From the NCBI GenBank assembly GCA_009839685.1, contig VXPC01000063.1:1-35370 (forward strand): a stretch of DNA of 35,370 bases. The letters are read 5' to 3'. The first letter of the stretch is position 1. Every line of letters begins with the position of its first letter. This document shows positions 1 to 6,934 of the stretch, piece after piece. A program made the translations under genes and the position numbers. The notes under the pieces are model-generated. The model was not told the origin of the DNA. It ran no database searches and saw only the letters and a program-made list of their open reading frames with translations. This stretch comes from Candidatus Saccharimonadota bacterium. GTDB lineage: Bacteria; Patescibacteriota; Saccharimonadia; Saccharimonadales; VXPC01.

Positions 1-25
1 GTCCTACAATTCCCCGCAACGTTGA

Positions 26-595
26 ATGCCTCAATCATGTTCGCTTCTTCCCAACCGCCCCCAGCAACCACCACCGCCCGGCTTTCAACCGCCGCCTCCG
101 CCCGCTCCTCCGGTTCCTCCCCAGCCGCCGCAACCCGAACTACCCGGGCAGGTTCCACCCGCGCCCGCTCCCGGACCCATGCCCCAGCCGCAAGTCCCGC
201 CGCCGATGCCTCAGGACATCTCGCCGCCCCAGCCGCCCCAGCCCGAACCGCTTCCGACGGTTTCGCCTCCGCCAGCTGAACAGCCGGCCGGCGCGATGCC
301 GGCCCCGCAGGAAGCAGCCGCTCCGAATGTTGGAATTCCGCCGGCAGGAGTCCCGCCGGAACTTATGAATCCCAATGTCGGCCCGGAGCAGTTGGCCAAT
401 CTGGACACTTCCAGCAGCGCCAGCAACGGCCGGGTCTGGAGCCGGACCTTTATCATCATCTTGGTCGTCATAGTGTTCGTCTTGGCGGTTGCCGGTTGGT
501 TCTTTTACAGATACGTCAGCAACAATAACGAAGAGGCTCCGGCCGAAACCCCGGCCGAAACCGAAGAATCAAGCTTCAGGTTTACGGATTACTAG
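26..595 (+). CDS. Proline-rich single-pass membrane protein
   Basis: Predicted 189-aa protein of unknown function. Residues 1 to about 110 are extremely rich in Pro and Gln (runs such as QQPPPPGF and PPPPPAPPVPPQPPQP), a disordered stretch typical of proline-rich membrane-anchored proteins. One hydrophobic segment of about 20 residues (FIIILVVIVFVLAVAGWFF) follows near residue 143. The last 25 residues are acidic and Ala/Pro-rich. An in-frame TGA lies directly before the ATG (23-25), so the gene is complete in the window. A possible -10 (TACAAT, 5-10) lies 15 bases before the ATG. It converges with mscS and overlaps it by 27 bases. No enzymatic motif is visible. The Pro-rich part is probably cytoplasmic if the hydrophobic segment is a stop-transfer anchor, but the topology is inference. 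Confidence 0.72.
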   Translation: MPQSCSLLPNRPQQPPPPGFQPPPPPAPPVPPQPPQPELPGQVPPAPAPGPMPQPQVPPPMPQDISPPQPPQPEPLPTVSPPPAEQPAGAMPAPQEAAAPNVGIPPAGVPPELMNPNVGPEQLANLDTSSSASNGRVWSRTFIIILVVIVFVLAVAGWFFYRYVSNNNEEAPAETPAETEESSFRFTDY

Positions 596-1423
596 CTGCT
601 GGTAAGGGATTTCAATACCTTGCTTGTCGAAGGCTTGCTTGAGCCGCAGCCGCATCTCCCCGGCCACTTGCCATTGGCTGCCGGGTTTCATTTTGCCCAT
701 GGCGCGGACCACGACCGAGTGGGCGCCGAATTCTTGGACGCGCAGGAACTTGGGTGACTCGACGATCAAATCCTTGAACTTGTCGTCGCGGGCAATTTTG
801 GCGCCGACCTCATCGATTGTCTTCCGCACCTTGTCAATGTCGGCGTCATAAGCGATGTCGATATTCAAAACCAGGTTGGAGTAATCCATCGTCAGGTTGG
901 AGGTGACGCCGATTTGGCCGTTGGGTATGAAGTGCTTGGCACCGTCGACGTCGCGCAGAATCGTCTGCCGGACCGTGATTTCCTCGACCGTGCCGGTAAT
1001 GCCGGCCAAAGTGATAACGTCGCCGACCCGGTACTGGTTCTCAAGGATGATGAAGATGCCGGACACGAAGTCCTTGACGACGGCCTGGGCGCCGAAACCG
1101 ATGGCGATACCGGCAACGCTGGCGCCGGCGATCAGGGGCCCGATATTGACTCCCAGCTGGGCCAGAACCAGCATCGTGCCGAAAATCCACAGGGCGACCC
1201 GCAGGATGGCGCTCAGGATGCTGATCAGGGTGTCTTCGCGCATCTTCTCGGCTTTGGCCGAGGAGTAGCGGTCGGAGGTAATCGCTCGCCTGACGATTTT
1301 GTCGATGACCGTGCTGCCGAAATGCTTGATGATGAACAGGACCAGAATAATCAGGCCCAGGTTGAGTCCGGTCCGCCAGACCGCCTCCGGGATGGTCAGT
1401 CCGAACAGGTTGATATCCGTCAT
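569..1423 (-). CDS. mscS: Small-conductance mechanosensitive channel, MscS family
   Basis: 284-aa MscS-family channel, which opens under membrane tension to release solutes on hypo-osmotic shock. Two N-terminal hydrophobic helices (about 18-35 and 68-90) are followed by the glycine/alanine-rich pore helix TM3 (GASVAGIAIGFGAQAVVKDF) and the beta-domain start (ENQYRVGDVITL). The later NGQIGVTSNLT segment matches the family's PN(G/S) region. The length is close to E. coli MscS (286 aa). I start at ATG 1423 because AGAGAGGA (1433-1440) lies 9 bases upstream; a TTG at 1432 is also in frame. The gene is divergent from the envelope operon at 1517, and the AT-rich 1424-1516 interval holds both control regions. 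Family assignment is firm; the ion preference cannot be read from sequence. Confidence 0.95.
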   Translation of the reverse strand: MTDINLFGLTIPEAVWRTGLNLGLIILVLFIIKHFGSTVIDKIVRRAITSDRYSSAKAEKMREDTLISILSAILRVALWIFGTMLVLAQLGVNIGPLIAGASVAGIAIGFGAQAVVKDFVSGIFIILENQYRVGDVITLAGITGTVEEITVRQTILRDVDGAKHFIPNGQIGVTSNLTMDYSNLVLNIDIAYDADIDKVRKTIDEVGAKIARDDKFKDLIVESPKFLRVQEFGAHSVVVRAMGKMKPGSQWQVAGEMRLRLKQAFDKQGIEIPYQQLVIRKPEA

Positions 1424-1502
1424 AGTCGCCAATCCTCTCTATTTGTTATTTATGATTCGTTTTAATTCTACTACACCCGGCCGCCGCGCCACCTACTTAG
1501 TG

Positions 1503-1508
1503 TATAAT
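1503..1508 (+). promoter_or_regulatory. -10 box of a leaderless promoter for the envelope operon
   Basis: TATAAT ends 8 bases before the ATG at 1517, so transcription would start at or within 1-2 bases of the start codon. No recognisable -35 hexamer is placed 16-18 bases upstream, and there is no Shine-Dalgarno. The same geometry recurs at 14024, 16197, 28908 and 30137. Confidence 0.6.
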
Positions 1509-1516
1509 TTGCCTAG

Positions 1517-2659
1517 ATGTCAAGGATTTACGCGTGTTTGAAAAAAGTCTCGGTGCCGCTGGCTTTCGCCTTGGGGCTGCTGTTCATGCTGGTGGCCTTG
1601 GGTATTTTCTGGCTGGTCGGCCGCGCCGTCAGCGAGGAGACCGTCTTCTGGCAGGCGATCGACAACAATCTCAACAGCCGGAGCCTGATTTTGGATACCG
1701 AAGTCAGCGTCCCGGCCCAAACGGGCGAAACGGCCCTCCTCAGCAGCCAGCTGGGCTTTAATTTCGCGCCCGAAACCAGCTTCGGCTGGCGGCAGATTGT
1801 CCTGCGCTATGACCAGAATCTGGCCGACCTTTACGGTTTCGGCTTGCAGCTTGACCAGTATGAGGAATGGTATGAACAATCCAGTTGCGGTTCGGGCACC
1901 GACGTCTACTTGCGCCACGACCTCCATGCGCGGCCGGCCCCGGCCGACTGGCGGAATCAGTTGGACAGCCTCGGCTTGCAGCCGCCGTTCGGCCAAGCGG
2001 GTACGGAGGTTGCGACCGCGGCGCCTGACAGCATGCAGCATTTCATGATGTATTCACTTGCCAACGGCAGCGTGCTGCTGCACGGCAAATTGCCTCCCGA
2101 AGAGAGGCGGGCGATAGTCGATCAGCTGCGGGAAGCTTACTCGGTTGATTTCGAGAACGTCAGAACCATCAAAGCCGGCGGCCGGCTGCTTTACGAATAC
2201 GACGTCAAGGTCGACTACGGGCTTTTCGTGCCGGCTTTCGTGGCTTACTTCAACGCCACTTCGGCCGACGAAAGCCAGAGGAGGGATTTGCCGGCCGGTG
2301 AGGCTACCGGCGAATGGAGCGTCACGCACACCGTAGTGGTTGACGCTTGGTCGCGGCAGATAACGGAGGTCAGGCATCCTTTGGAACTGCGTCTCGACAG
2401 GCCTATTAATTCGTTGGACAATGGCGTCCTGCCGGCCAGCGACTTCATCGTCGCCCCCTATTATTCGTACTACTCGGATTTGGTTGAATACTTGTCGCGA
2501 GAAGTCGGCGCCGACGTGCAAGTCGTGACCGAAGTGCTGAACCGCAACCAGCGAATCGACACGGGTCTGGTCGCCAGCGGCCCGCAGCCTCAGGCCATCG
2601 CCGCCGCCCATGATTCGGCCCCGCCGGTTTTCAGCGGCCGCATCGATGAATGCAAATGA
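1517..2659 (+). CDS. Membrane-anchored extracellular protein, unknown function
   Basis: 380-aa protein that I do not recognise. An N-terminal signal anchor (about residues 10-35, LAFALGLLFMLVALGIFWLV) is followed by about 340 residues of soluble, mixed alpha/beta-looking sequence rich in aromatic residues and probably outside the cell. Cysteines are few (near residue 120 and at the C-terminal CK). It is the first gene of a four-gene operon: its stop overlaps the MurF-like gene in an ATGA at 2656-2659, so the two are probably translationally coupled. That context suggests a role at the cell surface linked to the downstream ligase/transferase genes. No catalytic motif is evident; it could be a substrate, a scaffold or a lipid/peptide-binding protein. 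Confidence 0.8.
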   Translation: MSRIYACLKKVSVPLAFALGLLFMLVALGIFWLVGRAVSEETVFWQAIDNNLNSRSLILDTEVSVPAQTGETALLSSQLGFNFAPETSFGWRQIVLRYDQNLADLYGFGLQLDQYEEWYEQSSCGSGTDVYLRHDLHARPAPADWRNQLDSLGLQPPFGQAGTEVATAAPDSMQHFMMYSLANGSVLLHGKLPPEERRAIVDQLREAYSVDFENVRTIKAGGRLLYEYDVKVDYGLFVPAFVAYFNATSADESQRRDLPAGEATGEWSVTHTVVVDAWSRQITEVRHPLELRLDRPINSLDNGVLPASDFIVAPYYSYYSDLVEYLSREVGADVQVVTEVLNRNQRIDTGLVASGPQPQAIAAAHDSAPPVFSGRIDECK

Positions 2660-3924
2660 ATGAAACGCCCGGCCTGCTTAACCGCCTGAAAGTCTTCATC
2701 GGCCAGAATTTCTTGGAGCCTTACTGCTGTTTTTTCAGCCGCGTCTACCTGCGTCGTTGGCGGCCGACCGTCATCGTCATCACCGGTTCGGTCGGTAAAA
2801 CCAACTTGCTTTACCTGCTGAAGGAGCAGTTCGGATCCGAAGCGGCCTACTCTTACCGAGCCAATACCAAGACCGGCATCACTTTCAGCGTCTTGGGTCT
2901 GCCGGCTGCCGCCGAACGCTGGCGCTGGCCGCTGCTGATCGCCGCCGTCCCTTTCGCGGCCTTTTTCAAGCGGGTCCGGGAAGAGAAGTTTTATCTGGTC
3001 GAGTACGACGTGTCGGAAACGGCCGCCGCCCGCTATTTCAAGTGGTGGTTGAACCCGGCGATCTGTCTGTGGACGACGGTTTCCGAATCGCACCTGCAGG
3101 CTTTTGACCGGGCGGCCCGCAAACAGGGCCGGGAGCCGTTCGAGCTGGTGGTCGAGGATTTCGCCAAAGTCGTCAGGGCGGCCAGCGAGCGGATTTTTGC
3201 TCCGGGTTCCAGCCGCCTGATGCGGAACAGCCTCAAGGGAACGGATGCGCCGATAAGTTGGTCGGATGGCGAACTGCTGTCTTATGAGGTCGGCCCAAAA
3301 GGAACCGTTTTCAAGTTTCCGGGGCGGGAGTTCGTCTTCAGCCAGCCCCTACCGCGACAGCTGGCCGACTCGCTGGCCCTGATGACCGACCTGCTCAAGC
3401 ATTGCGGGCGGGAGGTGAAGACCGACTGCCGAGACTGGCCGGCGCCGCCCGGGCGGAGCACCCTGCTGGCCGGCTACAAGGGGTGCTGGCTGATCGACAG
3501 CAGTTATAACGCCCAACTGGAAGCGGTGGCAGCCGTTTTGGAGATGTTCAAGGAATTTTCCGCCGCGAAAAAATGGCTGGTCATCGGCGACATGACCGAA
3601 CAGGGCAGTTTCGTCGAGCGGGCCCACCGGGATTTGGCCGAACTGATTATCGATTTCAAACCCGACCGCCTGTTTCTGGTCGGCCGGCGGCTGAAGCAAT
3701 ACGCCTGTCCGTTGCTTGAAAAACGGTATCCGGATCTGCACTGGTCGCCCCGGGCCGACGCGGCCTTGATAAAACTGCTGAAGGATTCGGTGACGGGCGA
3801 GGAGGCCATCCTCTTCAAAGGCGCCGGTTTTTTGGATATACTGGTAGAAGCCTTACTTAAGAATCAGGCCGACGCGGCTTTGCTCAATAATCCCGGGCGG
3901 CTGCGTCGCGTTTTGCGCCCTTAA
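2650..3924 (+). CDS. MurF-like Mur ligase lacking the N-terminal UDP-binding domain
   Basis: 424-aa Mur ligase superfamily protein. Family enzymes use ATP to join an amino acid or peptide to a carboxylate. The P-loop TGSVGKT is at residues 45-51 and resembles MurF (TGSxGKT). It is followed by a MurF-like central region ending in TVSESHLQAF (compare AHLEGF), then DSSYNAQLEAV (compare DDxYNANP), VIGDMTEQG (compare VLGDMxELG) and LFKGAGF (compare VKGSR). Canonical MurF has about 100 residues before the P-loop that bind UDP-MurNAc-peptide; here there are only 44, partly hydrophobic. The substrate is therefore probably not a standard UDP-precursor, or is recognised differently. ATG 2656 is an alternative start that would form an ATGA overlap with the preceding stop. 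Ligase fold is fairly sure; the reaction is unknown. Confidence 0.87.
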   Translation: MQMNETPGLLNRLKVFIGQNFLEPYCCFFSRVYLRRWRPTVIVITGSVGKTNLLYLLKEQFGSEAAYSYRANTKTGITFSVLGLPAAAERWRWPLLIAAVPFAAFFKRVREEKFYLVEYDVSETAAARYFKWWLNPAICLWTTVSESHLQAFDRAARKQGREPFELVVEDFAKVVRAASERIFAPGSSRLMRNSLKGTDAPISWSDGELLSYEVGPKGTVFKFPGREFVFSQPLPRQLADSLALMTDLLKHCGREVKTDCRDWPAPPGRSTLLAGYKGCWLIDSSYNAQLEAVAAVLEMFKEFSAAKKWLVIGDMTEQGSFVERAHRDLAELIIDFKPDRLFLVGRRLKQYACPLLEKRYPDLHWSPRADAALIKLLKDSVTGEEAILFKGAGFLDILVEALLKNQADAALLNNPGRLRRVLRP

Positions 3925-3928
3925 AGCC

Positions 3929-4657
3929 ATGGTCAAATCCGAGCGGCCGCCGACGCGGCGGGAAAAACTTTACATTCTTCACGGCTGGACATACACCTTG
4001 AAGCCTTGGCAGCCGACGGTTGATTTGCTGCGGGCCGCCGGCGTGGAGCCCGTCTTTCTCAAGGTTCCCGGCCTGACGTCGCCCAGCCGCAAGGTCTGGA
4101 CCGTCGAGGATTATCTGGTTTGGCTGGACAAACGGTTGGCGTCCGCGGTCCGGCCGGCCGTTCTGGGTCACTCCAACGGCGGGCGGCTGCTGCTCAACTA
4201 TTGTGCCTCCCGGCCAGACAAAATCGGCCGTTTGATACTGCTCAATTCGGCCGGCGTGCCGCCCGGCCGTTTCCTGCGTTTGCGGAACGCTGCCTTCCGT
4301 TATTTGAGCAAGATTTTCGGTTTTGCCAAGAATATCACCCCGTTGCGCAAGCTCGTCTACCGGCTGCTGGGCGCCGGGGATTACAACCAAGCCCCGGCCA
4401 ACATGAAGCCGACGCTCGGCAATATGCTCGATTCCGACTACGAACTGGAAGCCAAGCTGCCGGCGATTGGGACCCCGGTCAATTTTGTCTGGGGAGAGAA
4501 CGACAAAGTGACTCGCCCGGCCGCCGGCCGCTTTTTGGAATCAAGGCTGCCGAACGTCGAGAGTTTCGAGGTTCTTGCCGGCGCCGGCCACGCGCCGTAC
4601 CTGACCCACCCGGCCGAATTGACACGGGCCATATTAAAAGTTTTAATGAACCAATGA
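3929..4657 (+). CDS. Alpha/beta-fold hydrolase
   Basis: 242-aa alpha/beta hydrolase with an intact-looking catalytic triad: nucleophile elbow GHSNGG (Ser82), acid in GENDKVTRP (Asp192) and His221 in GAGHAPYLTHP. The oxyanion-hole region HGWTY follows the first strand. A lid of about 55 residues sits between the elbow and the acid. It lies 4 bases after the MurF-like stop and overlaps the next gene by ATGA (4654-4657), so it belongs to the same operon. Its partners suggest an amide/ester hydrolase or thioesterase acting on an envelope intermediate, but this superfamily's substrates cannot be predicted from sequence. No signal peptide, so it is probably cytoplasmic. Confidence 0.92.
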   Translation: MVKSERPPTRREKLYILHGWTYTLKPWQPTVDLLRAAGVEPVFLKVPGLTSPSRKVWTVEDYLVWLDKRLASAVRPAVLGHSNGGRLLLNYCASRPDKIGRLILLNSAGVPPGRFLRLRNAAFRYLSKIFGFAKNITPLRKLVYRLLGAGDYNQAPANMKPTLGNMLDSDYELEAKLPAIGTPVNFVWGENDKVTRPAAGRFLESRLPNVESFEVLAGAGHAPYLTHPAELTRAILKVLMNQ

Positions 4658-6873
4658 CCTTTGACGCCTTAGGCTCCAATTATTCCTTCCGTTTCGCCCT
4701 TAGATTTCTGACAGCCAAAGCGTCGACCGCGGATGAGCGCCGGCTCAAGGCTTTGCTGGCCAAGGAATACGGCGGCCGGGTTTGGCTTTACTACCGGGGC
4801 CGGGCCGCCTTGGCCGAAGCCGTGCGGGCGGCCGGTGCCAGAAGCGTTCTGACCAGCAGTTTCAGCTGTTACGTTGTCGAGCAGGCGATCGTTGCCGGCG
4901 GCGCCCGCCCGGTCTTCGCCGACATCAGCCGGCGTTCCTTCAACCCCTCCCTCAGGCACCTCAAAGCCGCGCACAAGGCCAACCCGGACCTTGACGCCGT
5001 CATTTTGCAGAACGTTTTCGGCATCGCCGCCAAAGTCAAGCCGCTGGTTGATTATTGCCGGCGGCACAAACTGCTGATTATAGAAGATTTAGCCCACTGC
5101 CCGGCTAACCGCTACGCCGACGGCGCCGCTTTCGGTTCGGTCGGCGACCTGGTCGTCCTGTCTTTCGGCCGCGACAAGCAGATAGACGCCGTTAGCGGCG
5201 GGGCGCTGATCGCCCGCAATCCGGAGCTGGCGGAAAAGGCCGATGCTCCGGTGCCGACGGCCGAATACCGCTACCAGCGGCTGACCGACAGGCTTTACCC
5301 GCTGCTGAGCGTCTGGCTGCGTTTTTGCTACCGTTGGCGCTTGGCTGCTCAGGCCTGGCACCGGCTGCTCGAATCCCTGAAGCTGCTGCCCCTGTCCAGC
5401 GGCGGCCCCCTGATGGCCGGCGTCGCCCTGCCCGCGGCCCGCTGCGGCTTCGTTCTGGAACAGTTCAGAGACATCCGGCTGGATATCAGCCGCCGCCGCA
5501 ACCTATCGGGTATTTACGACGGCCTGTTGCCGGCCGGCAAATCGGCGACCGCCGGCCAGTCCCTGTTGCGTTACCCGCTGGTGCTGGCCTCGGGGCGCAT
5601 CAAGCAAACCCTGCTCAAGCACCTGAAGCGCCGCCGCTTCAGCCTGCGGCAAAACTGGTACGATTCGCTGGTTTATCCGCCCCGGTTTGAAGACGCTTCC
5701 GTTTACCGGCCCGGCAGTTGCCCGGAACGGGAAAGACTGACGCCGAAGATTGTCAACCTGCCTCTGCACCGCGGTATGGACGAAGCCAAGGTCAAGCGCT
5801 TGGCCGCCGCCGCCGCCCCTTACGTCGGCCTGCGCTTTAAGACCAAATTCACGCCCGAGAGCTGGCGGGCGGTCCGGCGGGAATTCGACCCGGCCGGCTT
5901 CAATATGCTGACGTCTTGGGAGCAGGCCGAAACCTACAAAGCGCTCGGCCACAAGGTCTGGCGGCTGGTCGCTTACAAGGAGGATCGGCCGATAACCTTG
6001 GTTGTCGCCAGCCTGATAGCCGCCAAGCGGGCGCGGTTTCTGAAGGTCTCCGGCAATCCGGTCTTCGGCGATCTGGACGCCGCCCAGCAGGGCGCGGTGA
6101 TGGAGAGGCTGAAAGAAATCGCCCGCCGGCACAAGTGTGCGTTCATCAGGCTGCAGCCCTGCCTGGACGATACGGCCGACAACCGCCGCTTCATCCGCCG
6201 GCTCGGTTTCAGGCCGGCGCCGGCCAATCTGGGCGCGCCGAACACGATGAAGGTCGACCTGGACCGGCCCGCGGAGGAAATCCTGGGCTCCAAGCACTAC
6301 AAGAGCACCCGCAACAATATCAGCAAAGCCCGGCGCTCGGGCATCCGGATCGTGGAAGACGGCTCGCCGGCCGGCATGGAGCGTTTCTTGAAACTGCTGG
6401 ATTTGACGCAGACGGCGCAGGATTTCGTCGCCAATTCCTCCGATTTTATCAAGGCGCAGTTCGCCGCTTACTCAAAAGCCGGCAAGGCCCGGCTGTATCT
6501 GGCTCTTGCCCCCGAAGGCGCTGAGGCGGGGGAGGAGGCTTTGGCCGGCGCCTTGGTGATTGACGACGACTTCGAGGCGGCTTATCTCTACGGGGCTTCA
6601 ACGTTTGAGGGACAGAGGGCGAAAGCCGTCTACCTGTTGCAATGGCAGATCATGCTGGACGCCAAGGAGCGGGGCTTGAAGCTGTACGACCTGTGGGGGG
6701 TCGCCCCGCCGGGCAACGACAAACACCGTTTTGCCCGCCTGACCAAATTCAAAAGCAATTTCGGGGGCGAGCGTTGCGACTGGCTGGGCGCCCACGACCT
6801 GATCCTTAACAAATTCCTCTATCTGCCGGTTTACCTGCTAGAAATGTACGAAACCAAACGCCGGCGCCTTTAA
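4654..6873 (+). CDS. Fusion protein: DegT/StrS-type PLP aminotransferase domain + FemAB-type aminoacyltransferase domain
   Basis: 739-aa two-domain protein. Residues 1 to about 390 look like a DegT/DnrJ/EryC1/StrS aminotransferase: TSSFSCYVVEQAI, the cofactor motif IIEDLAHC, then GSVGDLVVLSFGRDKQID, in which Lys175 is in the position of the PLP-binding lysine. Residues about 393-739 look like FemAB/FemX transferases, which add amino acids from aminoacyl-tRNA to peptidoglycan stem peptides: STRNNISKARRSGIRI near 550 and LYDLWGVAPPGNDKHRF...KFKSNFGGE near 677. The ATG at 4654 gives an ATGA overlap with the hydrolase; the frame stays open further upstream inside that gene, but only the 4654 start fits the family. 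The TAA at 6871 is close to the leuS promoter. The fusion suggests one pathway makes an amino compound and attaches an amino acid; this is inference. Confidence 0.88.
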   Translation: MTFDALGSNYSFRFALRFLTAKASTADERRLKALLAKEYGGRVWLYYRGRAALAEAVRAAGARSVLTSSFSCYVVEQAIVAGGARPVFADISRRSFNPSLRHLKAAHKANPDLDAVILQNVFGIAAKVKPLVDYCRRHKLLIIEDLAHCPANRYADGAAFGSVGDLVVLSFGRDKQIDAVSGGALIARNPELAEKADAPVPTAEYRYQRLTDRLYPLLSVWLRFCYRWRLAAQAWHRLLESLKLLPLSSGGPLMAGVALPAARCGFVLEQFRDIRLDISRRRNLSGIYDGLLPAGKSATAGQSLLRYPLVLASGRIKQTLLKHLKRRRFSLRQNWYDSLVYPPRFEDASVYRPGSCPERERLTPKIVNLPLHRGMDEAKVKRLAAAAAPYVGLRFKTKFTPESWRAVRREFDPAGFNMLTSWEQAETYKALGHKVWRLVAYKEDRPITLVVASLIAAKRARFLKVSGNPVFGDLDAAQQGAVMERLKEIARRHKCAFIRLQPCLDDTADNRRFIRRLGFRPAPANLGAPNTMKVDLDRPAEEILGSKHYKSTRNNISKARRSGIRIVEDGSPAGMERFLKLLDLTQTAQDFVANSSDFIKAQFAAYSKAGKARLYLALAPEGAEAGEEALAGALVIDDDFEAAYLYGASTFEGQRAKAVYLLQWQIMLDAKERGLKLYDLWGVAPPGNDKHRFARLTKFKSNFGGERCDWLGAHDLILNKFLYLPVYLLEMYETKRRRL

Positions 6874-6892
6874 GACCGGACCCGTCTTCCTT

Positions 6893-6898
6893 TATAAT
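6893..6898 (+). promoter_or_regulatory. -10 box upstream of leuS
   Basis: TATAAT 20 bases after the end of the fusion gene, giving a leader of about 30 bases before the leuS ATG. TTTAAG (6869-6874) is a poor -35 candidate with an 18-base spacer. The leader has no clear Shine-Dalgarno. Confidence 0.5.
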
Positions 6899-6934
6899 GA
6901 AAGGCATTGTTAGTTATTTGAGACCCTTGAAATT

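Noticed and set aside
569-1423. Several plus-strand frames across mscS (for example 914-1465)
   Set aside because: Shadow frames of a clear MscS gene; translations lack motifs and start signals.
4120-4653. N-terminal extension of the aminotransferase/FemAB frame into the hydrolase gene
   Set aside because: The extra 178 codons overlap a well-supported hydrolase and read as Arg/Gln/Pro-rich shadow sequence; the family start and the ATGA overlap fix 4654.
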